Shown piece after piece: positions 1-5,207 of a stretch of DNA of 6,671 nucleotides. Under the pieces are notes generated by a model, which searched no databases, was not told the origin of the DNA, and saw only the letters and a program-made list of their open reading frames with translations. Source of the DNA: Burkholderiales bacterium (GTDB lineage Bacteria > Pseudomonadota > Gammaproteobacteria > Burkholderiales > JAEUOS01); NCBI GenBank assembly GCA_947456845.1, contig CANGUJ010000224.1, positions 1 through 6,671 of the forward strand. Reading direction: 5' to 3'. Position numbers and translations under genes: made by a program. Within the stretch, counting starts at the first letter, position 1, and the number at the start of each line of letters is the position of its first letter.

Positions 1-590
1 AGCGGTGCCACCAGGTCGATGCCCGTGGCCACCGCACGCCCGGCCCGCAGGCGGGCGATCGCTTCGCCCGACATGCCGGCGGCGCGCAGGGCCTGGGGGC
101 GCTCGGCCAGGTCGGCGGCGACTTCCTGCAAGCGGCTGCGCGCTGCCTCCAGGCGCGACTCGGCGATGATGCCTTCGGCGAACAGCTTTTCATCGCGCGC
201 CGCCGCCGAGGACGCCAGCTGGTGCTGCGCGGAGGCCTGCAGGTAGGTGTGCTGGACGTCGGCCAGGCCCGGGCTGACCAGGCGCGCGACCACCTGGCCG
301 CGCCGCACATTCTGATGCGTGGCGACCAGCACGGCCTCGACCAGCCCGCCCAGGGGCGCGCTGACCACGCGCACCTGCGCGGCGGGGACCACCACTTGCG
401 CCGGCAATCCTTGCGCGGCGCCGTCGGCCCCGGCGCGCGCCACCACGGCCACCGTTTCGACACCGGCGGCCCTGGCCTGGGCGGCCGTCATCCGGATGGC
501 GTCGGCCGCGCCGGCCGCAGGCACAGCCAGCATGAGTAAAGCGCAGGCGATGTACGCGCGCAACCGCTTTGAGAATGCAGGCAAGATCAT
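1..590 (-). CDS. RND efflux periplasmic adaptor subunit (membrane fusion protein, CzcB/HlyD type), N-terminal part
   Basis: This is the first 196 codons of a periplasmic adaptor that would link an inner-membrane RND pump to an outer-membrane channel; the C-terminal part lies beyond the left edge. Residues 1-28 form a signal peptide (basic KRLR, then a hydrophobic stretch ending AAGAAD) without a lipobox cysteine. Residues 67-110 read as the first half of a barrel-sandwich (lipoyl-like) domain, with APLGGLVEAVLV followed by VRRGQVVARL. Residues 112-165 are Ala/Glu/Gln/Arg-rich and fit the alpha-helical hairpin (RDEKLFAEGIIAESRLEAAR). The returning beta strand begins near 190 (IDLVAP). The start is the ATG at 590, with GGGGTG a few bases upstream; an in-frame GTG two codons earlier is a less likely alternative. 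The frame has no stop and uses G/C third positions. The His-rich exported protein 103 bp upstream suggests metal or cation efflux, but the substrate cannot be read from this fragment. Confidence 0.87.
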   Translation of the reverse strand, partial: MILPAFSKRLRAYIACALLMLAVPAAGAADAIRMTAAQARAAGVETVAVVARAGADGAAQGLPAQVVVPAAQVRVVSAPLGGLVEAVLVATHQNVRRGQVVARLVSPGLADVQHTYLQASAQHQLASSAAARDEKLFAEGIIAESRLEAARSRLQEVAADLAERPQALRAAGMSGEAIARLRAGRAVATGIDLVAP

Positions 591-616
591 GATCACCCCG
601 AATCGCAGAGCGCCGC

Positions 617-637
617 GCCGTGCTGCGTGAGCACGGC
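617..637. promoter_or_regulatory. Perfect inverted repeat upstream of the efflux adaptor gene
   Basis: Arms GCCGTGCT and AGCACGGC are exact complements (8 bp) around the 5-base spacer GCGTG. The element ends 26 bases before the adaptor ATG, in the gap between the His-rich gene and the adaptor gene. It could be a regulator operator or an RNA hairpin that attenuates or insulates the adaptor message. No T-tract follows in either direction, so a simple intrinsic terminator is unlikely. Its function is inference. Confidence 0.4.
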
Positions 638-693
638 TTGCGATGGCGCTTATCCTGAACCCGTCCGTTCCGCGAGCGCGAAACGGCATCCCG

Positions 694-1167
694 TCAGTAC
701 GGTCCGGCGGGCGGGGCGTGGGCGGGCGGCAGGCGCCGGCATGCCGTACACGGCGGCAGGGCCGCCGCGCTGGTCGGGGGCCGGGCGCGATCGCGCCCCT
801 TGCTCGGATTCCAGCCGGACACCGATGCCGCCGCGATGTCCAGGGGCTGCCAGGCAGAATCGCGCCGCAATTCCTGACCCAGCCCGACCACCGGCATGTC
901 GACCGGGCCCGCGCCGGACCAATGGGTGTCTACCGCGTGCCGGGCACCGTCATGAACACCTTCATGAACACCGTCATGAACACCGTCATGGGCATCGCTA
1001 TGGGCGCCGCGGTCGATAGCGCCGCGGTCGGCTGCGCCATGCGGCGCGCCGTGCATGTGCACGCCGGAGAGGCCGCTCGCATCCACGCCCATGTGGGCAT
1101 GCAACAGCGGCGCCATGCCTTGCAGCAGGGCGAACAGCGCGATCAGGACGGCATGGCGAATTTTCAC
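694..1167 (-). CDS. Histidine-rich small exported protein, possibly metal-binding
   Basis: A 157-residue protein that I cannot assign to a named family. Residues 1-24 form a signal peptide: MKIRH, a hydrophobic core LIALFALLQGM, then APLLHAH. From there to residue 82 it is dense in histidine (about ten His after the signal), including HMHG, HGAA and the repeated HDGVHDGVHEGV at about residues 60-71; such runs commonly bind divalent metals. The C-terminal third is Pro/Arg/Ala-rich and carries a CTAC motif at 140-143. G/C third positions hold to the stop, so the tail does not look frameshifted. The start is taken as GTG at 1167 because the signal peptide begins exactly there and no ATG precedes it in frame. 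A TATAAT box ends 7 bases upstream and no ribosome-binding site is visible, so translation may be leaderless. The gene lies just upstream of the efflux adaptor on the same strand, which suggests a periplasmic metal buffer or accessory for that pump (inference). Confidence 0.7.
   Translation of the reverse strand: MKIRHAVLIALFALLQGMAPLLHAHMGVDASGLSGVHMHGAPHGAADRGAIDRGAHSDAHDGVHDGVHEGVHDGARHAVDTHWSGAGPVDMPVVGLGQELRRDSAWQPLDIAAASVSGWNPSKGRDRARPPTSAAALPPCTACRRLPPAHAPPAGPY
945..1004. repeat. 12-bp tandem repeat, five units, in the His-rich gene
   Basis: Five consecutive 12-base units on the plus strand: CACCGTCATGAA, CACCTTCATGAA, CACCGTCATGAA, CACCGTCATGGG and CATCGCTATGGG. The first four are nearly identical and the last has diverged. 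Read on the minus strand they encode the four-residue motif His-Asp/Glu-Gly-Val at about residues 55-75 of the His-rich protein. Each unit is four codons, so a gain or loss would keep the frame and only change the number of histidines. Confidence 0.85.
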
Positions 1168-1173
1168 CTGCGG

Positions 1174-1179
1174 ATTATA
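1174..1179 (-). promoter_or_regulatory. Perfect -10 box (TATAAT) of the His-rich gene
   Basis: TATAAT reads right to left and ends 7 bases before the GTG start at 1167, so the usual start of transcription would fall on the GTG itself. A good -35 hexamer is not present at 16-18 bp spacing (AAAGAG lies there) and there is no extended TGn motif. The promoter may therefore need an activator. The spacer region contains a loose GCGGG/CCCGC dyad. Confidence 0.5.
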
Positions 1180-1244
1180 GGCGGGGGCTGGACCCGCTCT
1201 TTGACCTGACGCAAACGCCAGGCACCCACCGCCACGCCGCCGCG

Positions 1245-1266
1245 GCACGCCGGCCGCGCGGCGTGC
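1245..1266 (-). terminator. GC-rich hairpin after the SDR stop codon
   Basis: Arms GCACGCCG and CGGCGTGC are exact complements (8 bp) around a 6-base loop, starting 10 bases past the SDR stop. No T-run follows, so this is at best a weak or protein-assisted terminator that separates the Bug-SDR operon from the His-rich gene downstream. Confidence 0.4.
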
Positions 1267-1276
1267 GGACCGGGAA

Positions 1277-2053
1277 TCAGGCGCCGCGCGCGCCGCTGGC
1301 CATGAAGCCGCCGTCCACCGGGATGGTGGCGCCGCTGATGTAGTCGGCCTTGTCCGACGCCAGGAAGGCGGCGATGGCGGCGATCTCGGCCGGCAGCCCG
1401 TAGCGCTTCATCGGAATCGCGTTGGTGTAGGCGGTGCGAAAGGCGGCCGAATGCAGCACCTTGGTAAGCGGCGTATCGACCGGCCCGGGCGCGATCGCGT
1501 TGGCGGTGATGCCGTGCTCCGACAATTCGGCGGCGATCTGGCGGGTCAGCCCGGCAATGGCCGCCTTGGACGTCCCGTAGGCGGTGCGGCCGCTGCCGAC
1601 CGCGCGCAGGCCGGCGACCGAGGCGATGTTGATGATGCGGCCCCAGCCGTGCCGCAGCATCAGGCGCGCGGCGTGCTGGCTGCACAGCATGGTGCCGGTG
1701 ACGTTGATGTTCATGGTCGCCAGCCAGTTGTCGAGCGGAAAGTCGACGAACGGAAAGGTCTTGGCGATGCCGGCGTTGTTGACCACGACATCGCAGCGCG
1801 CGTGCCGGCGCGCGACCTCCGCGAATGCGGCGGCGATCGAATCCGGGCTGCCCACATCCATGGCCAGGCTTTCGGCCTGGAAGCCGGCGTCGCACAGGCG
1901 CGCCGCGGTGGCGGCCGCCGCCGCGCCGTTAATGTCGGAAACGATCACCGTCAGCCCGTCCGCGGCGAGGGCCTCGGCGATCGCCTCGCCGATGCCCATG
2001 GCCGCGCCGGTGACCAGCGCCACCCGGTCGTGCGCAGCGGTCGGCGCCGTCAT
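1277..2053 (-). CDS. SDR family NAD(P)-dependent oxidoreductase (classical type, FabG-like)
   Basis: A 258-residue protein of normal length for the classical short-chain dehydrogenase/reductase family, which interconverts alcohols and ketones. The Rossmann cofactor motif TGAAMGIG is at 15-22. Asp40 at the end of the second strand suggests a preference for NAD(H). Asp66 follows (AMDV), and NNAG is at 92-95. The catalytic residues are Asn117 (NVTG), Ser145 (IASVAG), Tyr159 and Lys163 (YGTSK). A PG motif at 189-190 and the C-terminal GATIPVDGGF complete the fold, so all key residues are present. The start is the ATG at 2053, which overlaps the Bug-gene stop as ATGA and implies translational coupling. 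The frame stays open far upstream through the Bug gene, but only as a GC-rich shadow. The substrate is unknown; the coupled binding protein suggests a small organic or carboxylic compound. Confidence 0.93.
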   Translation of the reverse strand: MTAPTAAHDRVALVTGAAMGIGEAIAEALAADGLTVIVSDINGAAAAATAARLCDAGFQAESLAMDVGSPDSIAAAFAEVARRHARCDVVVNNAGIAKTFPFVDFPLDNWLATMNINVTGTMLCSQHAARLMLRHGWGRIINIASVAGLRAVGSGRTAYGTSKAAIAGLTRQIAAELSEHGITANAIAPGPVDTPLTKVLHSAAFRTAYTNAIPMKRYGLPAEIAAIAAFLASDKADYISGATIPVDGGFMASGARGA

Positions 2054-3015
2054 TCCGGCTGCAGCCCGATGTCCTTGACGAGCCGGGTCCAGCGGGTGCG
2101 TTCCGCCCCCAGGAACTCGCCCAGGGCTTCCGGCGAGCCCGGTTCGGGCACCACCCCCAGATCGCGCAGACGCTGCGCCACATCCGGATCGGCCAGCACC
2201 TGGTTGATGTCGCGGTTGACCCTGGCGATCACGTCCTTGGGCGTGCCAGCCGGCGCCAGCACGGCGAACCAGCCCGAATAGTCGAACCCGGGATAGGTCT
2301 CCGCCATGGCGGGCACGTTCTCCAGCCCGGTCACGCGCTTGCCGACGGTGACGGCGATCGGACGCAGGTCGCCGCGCTTGATGAAGGGGGCGACCGCCGC
2401 CGAGGAAAGGAACACGATCTGCGTGCGCCCGCCGACGGTGTCCTGGATCATCGGCGTGGCGCCGTTGTAGGGTACCTGCAGCGACTTGACGCCGGTGGCC
2501 AGGTTGAAGGCCTGGCTCATCATCCCGCTGAAGGTGCGCGGCCCCTCGTGCGCCGAGGAAAGGGTGCCCGGCTTGCTCTTGTCGAGCGCGATGAGTTCGG
2601 CGAGCGTCTTGGCCGGCACGGCGGCGCCGACCGCCACCACCATCGGCGACTTGGCGATCATCGCCACGGCATCGAAATCGCGCGGCGGGTCGTAGGGCAG
2701 GGCCTTGAAGGTCAGCGGGTTGGTGACGATCGCCGCCGTGGTGGCGTAGAAGAAGGTGTAGCCGTCCGGGGCGGAACGCGCGGCCGCCTGGGCGCCGATC
2801 ACGTTCTGGCCGCCGGCGCGGTTCTCGACCACCAGGGCCTGCGCCCATACCTTGGAGAGCCGGTCCGCGATGAGCCGCGCGGAGATGTCCGGGGAGGTGC
2901 CGGCCGCCTGGGACACGATCAGGCGCACCGGTCGGGTGGGCCAGGCCTGGGCAAAAGCCTGGCCCGCGCAGAACGCGGCGATCAAGGCGCAGGCGATGGG
3001 GTGGCGCAATGTCAT
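2050..3015 (-). CDS. Bug-family tripartite tricarboxylate transporter substrate-binding protein (TctC-like)
   Basis: A 321-residue periplasmic binding protein of the Bug/TctC family, usual length. Residues 1-24 are a signal peptide (MTLRHP, hydrophobic stretch, then AFAQA before WPTRP). Family landmarks appear in order: PTRPVRLIV (26-34), VVENRAGGQNVIGA (62-75), PDGYTF (83-88), LPYDPPRDF (107-114), VPYNGATPMIQD (181-192), GRTQIVF (196-202), and APAGTPKDVIARVN (254-267). The usual glycine-rich loop after the first strand (PGGxxD) is replaced by SQAAGTSPD (35-43), with the Asp kept. The ATG at 3015 is chosen because GGAGA lies 6 bases upstream and the signal peptide starts there. No TctA/TctB membrane genes are adjacent, which is common for Bug proteins: they are often orphan binders that feed distant transporters or act as sensors. 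It is coupled to the SDR gene by an ATGA overlap, so the two probably act on the same or related compounds (inference). Confidence 0.93.
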   Translation of the reverse strand: MTLRHPIACALIAAFCAGQAFAQAWPTRPVRLIVSQAAGTSPDISARLIADRLSKVWAQALVVENRAGGQNVIGAQAAARSAPDGYTFFYATTAAIVTNPLTFKALPYDPPRDFDAVAMIAKSPMVVAVGAAVPAKTLAELIALDKSKPGTLSSAHEGPRTFSGMMSQAFNLATGVKSLQVPYNGATPMIQDTVGGRTQIVFLSSAAVAPFIKRGDLRPIAVTVGKRVTGLENVPAMAETYPGFDYSGWFAVLAPAGTPKDVIARVNRDINQVLADPDVAQRLRDLGVVPEPGSPEALGEFLGAERTRWTRLVKDIGLQPE

Positions 3016-3041
3016 GCGGGGTCTCCGGTGATGCGTGTCGG

Positions 3042-3060
3042 CGCAGGCAGGCTGCCTGCG
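3042..3060. promoter_or_regulatory. Inverted repeat in the leader of the Bug-SDR operon
   Basis: CGCAGGCAG and CTGCCTGCG are exact complements (9 bp) around one G, placed 26-44 bases upstream of the Bug ATG. As DNA it could be an operator. As RNA it would fold to an 8-bp stem with a GGC triloop just ahead of the ribosome-binding site. No regulator gene lies in the window. Confidence 0.4.
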
Positions 3061-3164
3061 GATTCGTGGCTGCCCGTGCAGTTTAGCGCCCGCAGCCGCC
3101 CGCGTGCGGCACGGCAACGCCGTGCTGCCGCCGTCCTGCCCGGGAGACGCCGTGTCCGCCAAGG

Positions 3165-3170
3165 TAGAAT
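3165..3170 (+). promoter_or_regulatory. Candidate -10 box (TAGAAT) for yciA
   Basis: TAGAAT lies about 90 bases before the yciA ATG, in the divergent intergenic region 3016-3260. It is one substitution from the -10 consensus. No convincing -35 lies at 16-18 bp, so this is tentative. Apart from this box and the inverted repeat at 3042-3060, I see nothing definite in that 245-bp gap. Confidence 0.25.
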
Positions 3171-3260
3171 CAAGTCTAGGCGCATACCGCAAGCGGCCCG
3201 CATCCATCCGCCTGCCTGCCGGACCGGCCACCGCCCTGCGCGCCATCGCAAGGAAAATCC

Positions 3261-3659
3261 ATGACCCAGCCATCACCCGCGCTGCCCGCGGGCCGCACAC
3301 CGGTCCTTTCGGTGGTACCGATGCCGTCCGATGCCAATCAGCATGGCGACATCTTCGGCGGCTGGATCATGTCGCAGGTCGACATCGCCGGCGGCGTGAT
3401 CGCGGCGCGCCGCGCGCGCGGCCGGGTGGCGACCGTGGCCGTCAACGCCTTCACCTTCAAGCAGCCGGTGATGATCGGCGACGTGGTGCTGTTCTTCGCC
3501 GAAGTGGTGAAGGTCGGACGCACGTCGCTCACGGTCGATGTGGAAGTGTTCGCCCAGCGCAACCCGGCCGTGCTCGAGACGGTGAAGATCACCGAGGCCA
3601 CGCTCACCTACGTGGCCACCGACGAATCGCGCCGCCCGCGCGCGGTGCCCGTGCAGTAG
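3261..3659 (+). CDS. yciA: Acyl-CoA thioesterase, YciA-like hotdog protein
   Basis: A 132-residue cytoplasmic single-hotdog thioesterase that hydrolyses acyl-CoA to free acid and CoA; the YciA family is broad in chain length. The signature starts with PSDANQHGDIFGGWIMSQVD at residues 22-41. Asp41 aligns by motif with the catalytic Asp44 of Haemophilus influenzae YciA, although the usual MSQMD is MSQVD here. Further family matches are GRVATVAVNAFTFKQPV (54-70), GDVVLFF (73-79), VGRTSL (85-90), EVFAQR (95-100), ITEATLTYVA (110-119) and the C-terminal RPRAVPVQ. The length matches E. coli YciA. The ATG has AAGGA 6 bases upstream (3250-3254). It is transcribed divergently from the Bug-SDR operon and convergently with the MFS gene, so it appears to be a single-gene unit with a housekeeping role in CoA or acyl turnover. 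Confidence 0.94.
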   Translation: MTQPSPALPAGRTPVLSVVPMPSDANQHGDIFGGWIMSQVDIAGGVIAARRARGRVATVAVNAFTFKQPVMIGDVVLFFAEVVKVGRTSLTVDVEVFAQRNPAVLETVKITEATLTYVATDESRRPRAVPVQ

Positions 3660-3680
3660 GGCCCGCCGGCGCGGGCCCTA
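3657..3680. terminator. Bidirectional hairpin shared by yciA and the MFS gene
   Basis: TAGGGCCCGC and GCGGGCCCTA are exact complements (10 bp) around the 4-base loop CGGC. The outer three bases of each arm are the stop codon of the gene on that side: TAG of yciA at 3657-3659, and the minus-strand TAG of the MFS gene at 3678-3680. It sits exactly at the convergent junction, and only 18 bases separate the coding ends. No T-run follows on either side. Confidence 0.7.
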
Positions 3681-4895
3681 CGCGGGCTTCCGCGCCATCA
3701 CGAACAGCAGCGAGCCCATGCCCGCGACCAGTGCCAGGAGGGTAAACCCGGCGCGGTAGTCGCCGAACACGTCGGCGAACGCGCCCGCCACCAGCGGGCC
3801 GCCCACCTGCCCGAGAGCGATGACGATGCCCGAGAGGCCCATGATCATGCCGATGGCGTTGCGCCCGAAGTAATCGGCGCGGATAGCCTGCATGAACGGG
3901 CCGCGCAGGCCCCACGCGGCGCCGTGCAGGGCCGCGAACGCCGCCAGCATCAGCGAGTTCGCGGCGTAGGTGAGCATGAGCATGCCGGCGGCATGCATGA
4001 GCATGCACAGCGCGGCCACATAGCGCTTCTCGAAGCGGTCGCCGATGGCGTAGCCCAGCGCCACGCCGCCGGCCTGGCCGAGGGTCATGAGGGTGATGAC
4101 GAAGGACGCCTGCGCCACCGAATAACCGAGCCCCTCCTTCATGTGGGTGATGGCATGCACGTTGACCGCCGTGACGATCAGGAGCGCCACGCCGTGGCCG
4201 AGGGCGAGCAGCCAGAAGGCGCGCGTGCGCAGCGCCTCGCGCGCGGTGAATTCGCGCTGCGCGGGCGGCGCCTGCGCGCCGATCGCGGGCGGTGGCGCCG
4301 GCGGCAGCCCGTCGAGCGTCTGGCCGTGATCCTCGGGCCGGCTCTTGATGGTCATCGCCAGCGGCAGGCCCACCAGCAGCAGCAGGACCCCCGAGCCGAA
4401 CGCGGTGGGGCGCCATCCGAAGGTCTGCATGCACCAGGCCACCGCGGGCGCCGCCAGGCCGCCGGCGGCCAGGCCGCACCCCATCGCCGACAGCGCGCGC
4501 GCGCGCTTGCGCGCGAACCACTGGACCACCGCGACGGTGAGCGGAAAATAGCCGGAGAAGCTCGCGCCGATGGCGATGATCACGATGGCCGCATAGAACC
4601 CGCCGATGGTCTCGATGCGCGAGAGCACCATGAAGCCCAGCGCGAAGACGATGATGCCGCCGATGATCATGCGCTTGGCGCCGGAGCGGTCGATCACCCA
4701 GCCCAGCAGCGGCCCCAGCACCGCCGCCTCGAGCGACTGCAGCGCCGCCGCGCCGGAGAGCGCGGTCTTGCTCCAGCCGCGCTCCTCGACCAGCACCGCC
4801 ACGTAGGCGCCGAAGGCCGAATGCAACAGGCCGGCCTGCAGGCACTGGAGGGCGGCGGCGGCCGCGACGATGCGCCAGCCGTGAAAGCTCTTCAA
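3678..4895 (-). CDS. MFS transporter, oxalate/formate-antiporter-like
   Basis: A 405-residue inner-membrane carrier of the Major Facilitator Superfamily with a typical 12-helix pattern: two hydrophobic halves split by a hydrophilic central loop at about 184-218 (KSRPEDHGQTLDG, then a Pro/Ala-rich part). Motif A, GWVIDRSGAKR, is at 65-75 between helices 2 and 3, and a second copy, GYAIGDRFEKR, is at 281-291 in the C-terminal half. The N-terminal FHGWRIV, the RPEDHGQ loop and FTAREALRTRAFWLLALGHG (216-235) are what I know from oxalate/formate antiporter-like and monocarboxylate MFS carriers. The C-terminal half is rich in methionine (CMLMHAAGMLML, 297-308). The start is TTG at 4895, preceded by GAGGGGA; the next in-frame starts would remove the FHGWRIV motif and helix 1. 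Its substrate is not determined, an organic anion being likely. It is on the same strand as the cytochrome gene, but a 312-bp gap with its own candidate signals suggests separate transcription. Confidence 0.92.
   Translation of the reverse strand: MKSFHGWRIVAAAAALQCLQAGLLHSAFGAYVAVLVEERGWSKTALSGAAALQSLEAAVLGPLLGWVIDRSGAKRMIIGGIIVFALGFMVLSRIETIGGFYAAIVIIAIGASFSGYFPLTVAVVQWFARKRARALSAMGCGLAAGGLAAPAVAWCMQTFGWRPTAFGSGVLLLLVGLPLAMTIKSRPEDHGQTLDGLPPAPPPAIGAQAPPAQREFTAREALRTRAFWLLALGHGVALLIVTAVNVHAITHMKEGLGYSVAQASFVITLMTLGQAGGVALGYAIGDRFEKRYVAALCMLMHAAGMLMLTYAANSLMLAAFAALHGAAWGLRGPFMQAIRADYFGRNAIGMIMGLSGIVIALGQVGGPLVAGAFADVFGDYRAGFTLLALVAGMGSLLFVMARKPA
4493..4506. repeat. (GC)7 dinucleotide tract within the MFS gene
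   Basis: Fourteen bases of strictly alternating G and C, followed by TT and then GCGCGCG. On the minus strand it encodes part of the basic loop KRARALS (130-136). A change of one dinucleotide unit would shift the MFS reading frame. The tract can form Z-DNA in principle. Confidence 0.6.
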
Positions 4896-4900
4896 ACCTG

Positions 4901-4907
4901 TCCCCTC
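4901..4907 (-). promoter_or_regulatory. Strong ribosome-binding site supporting the TTG start of the MFS gene
   Basis: GAGGGGA, read on the minus strand, ends 5 bases before the TTG at 4895. This purine-rich site, together with the conserved FHGWRIV right after the start, decides in favour of a TTG start codon. Confidence 0.7.
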
Positions 4908-4913
4908 GCCTGA

Positions 4914-4944
4914 TTTATGCTTGTGTGGAACGACACTTTAGCAA
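4914..4944 (-). promoter_or_regulatory. Possible promoter of the MFS gene
   Basis: On the minus strand, TTGCTA (4944-4939) and CATAAA (4919-4914) resemble -35 and -10 boxes, but the 19-bp spacing is longer than usual. Transcription would start a few bases before the GAGGGGA site. The DnaA-like palindrome lies about 14 bases upstream of the -35, a typical place for an activator. Alternative hexamers exist (TAAAGT), so this is tentative. Confidence 0.25.
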
Positions 4945-4958
4945 ACGGCGGCACCCAC

Positions 4959-4981
4959 TTATCCACAATATCTGTGGATAA
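4959..4981. promoter_or_regulatory. Head-to-head pair of perfect DnaA boxes (9-bp palindrome)
   Basis: TTATCCACA at 4959-4967 and its exact reverse complement TGTGGATAA at 4973-4981 flank a 5-base spacer, ATATC. Each arm equals the high-affinity E. coli DnaA-box consensus (TTATCCACA). A third, poorer match (six of nine, minus strand) is at 4924-4932. The pair lies 64-86 bases upstream of the MFS start. It may bind DnaA as a titration or regulatory site, or it may be the operator of an unrelated dimeric regulator that happens to share the sequence. No dnaA, dnaN, gidA or other origin-associated genes are in the window and no long AT-rich unwinding region is present, so an active origin is not supported. 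Confidence 0.6.
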
Positions 4982-5207
4982 CCCCCCGCCCGACCCCGCG
5001 AAACCCGTTGGTGGAAGCCGAAGTCAAGAGGTTTGGCGCGAAAGCGTGCAAGCGCGGGAAATAGTGAGTGCCACCCATGCCGGGCTGCGCGCACACCCGG
5101 CCGGGCCAGAAAATATTCCGGGTCTCATCACTTGACAGCGCGGCCGGAACGCCCCCAATTGCGCGGCCCGCGCTGGCGCCGCCACCCGACTTGCCGCCCC
5201 GCATCGC

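Larger units (their letters stand above)
4896..5207. other. Intergenic region between the cytochrome and MFS genes (312 bp)
   Basis: I find no gene here. The plus-strand reading frame from 4917 and the minus-strand frame from 5204 lack ribosome-binding sites and have mixed third positions unlike the neighbouring genes. The left part (about 4913-4985) is less GC-rich than its surroundings and holds the MFS ribosome-binding site, a possible promoter and the paired DnaA-box palindrome. The right part holds a 6-bp GCCGGG/CCCGGC stem with an 11-base loop (near 5078-5101) and a short AT-rich patch, AGAAAATATT. No clear terminator for the cytochrome gene is visible. Confidence 0.7.

Noticed and set aside
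1277..2848. A 523-codon minus-strand frame covering the SDR and half of the Bug gene
   Set aside because: Only the part from 2053 has SDR motifs. The upstream extension is an Arg/Gly-rich shadow of the Bug gene in another frame, and the ATGA junction marks the true SDR start.
3016..3300. N-terminal extension of the Bug protein to 3300
   Set aside because: The signal peptide and a GGAGA ribosome-binding site fix the start at 3015; the extension would overlap yciA and its leader.
3980..3996. An 8-bp dyad (GCATGCCG / CGGCATGC) inside the MFS gene
   Set aside because: It lies in the Met/His-rich coding stretch and is explained by repeated Met and Ala codons; there is no independent sign of a regulatory role.
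3924..4913. A 329-codon plus-strand frame opposite the MFS gene
   Set aside because: A His/Arg/Gln-rich antisense shadow typical of GC-rich genes; the minus-strand MFS protein has clear motifs and helices.
4917..5135. A 72-codon plus-strand frame in the intergenic region
   Set aside because: It has no ribosome-binding site, mixed third-position use unlike the neighbouring genes, no recognisable domain, and it runs through the DnaA-box palindrome.
4914..5140. A replication origin around the DnaA boxes
   Set aside because: There are just two perfect boxes plus one poor one, no long AT-rich unwinding element, and none of the usual origin-neighbour genes in the window.
5132..5160. A plus-strand promoter with TTGACA at 5132-5137
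   Set aside because: No acceptable -10 lies 16-18 bp downstream (CCAATT at 17 bp) and there is no plus-strand gene after it.
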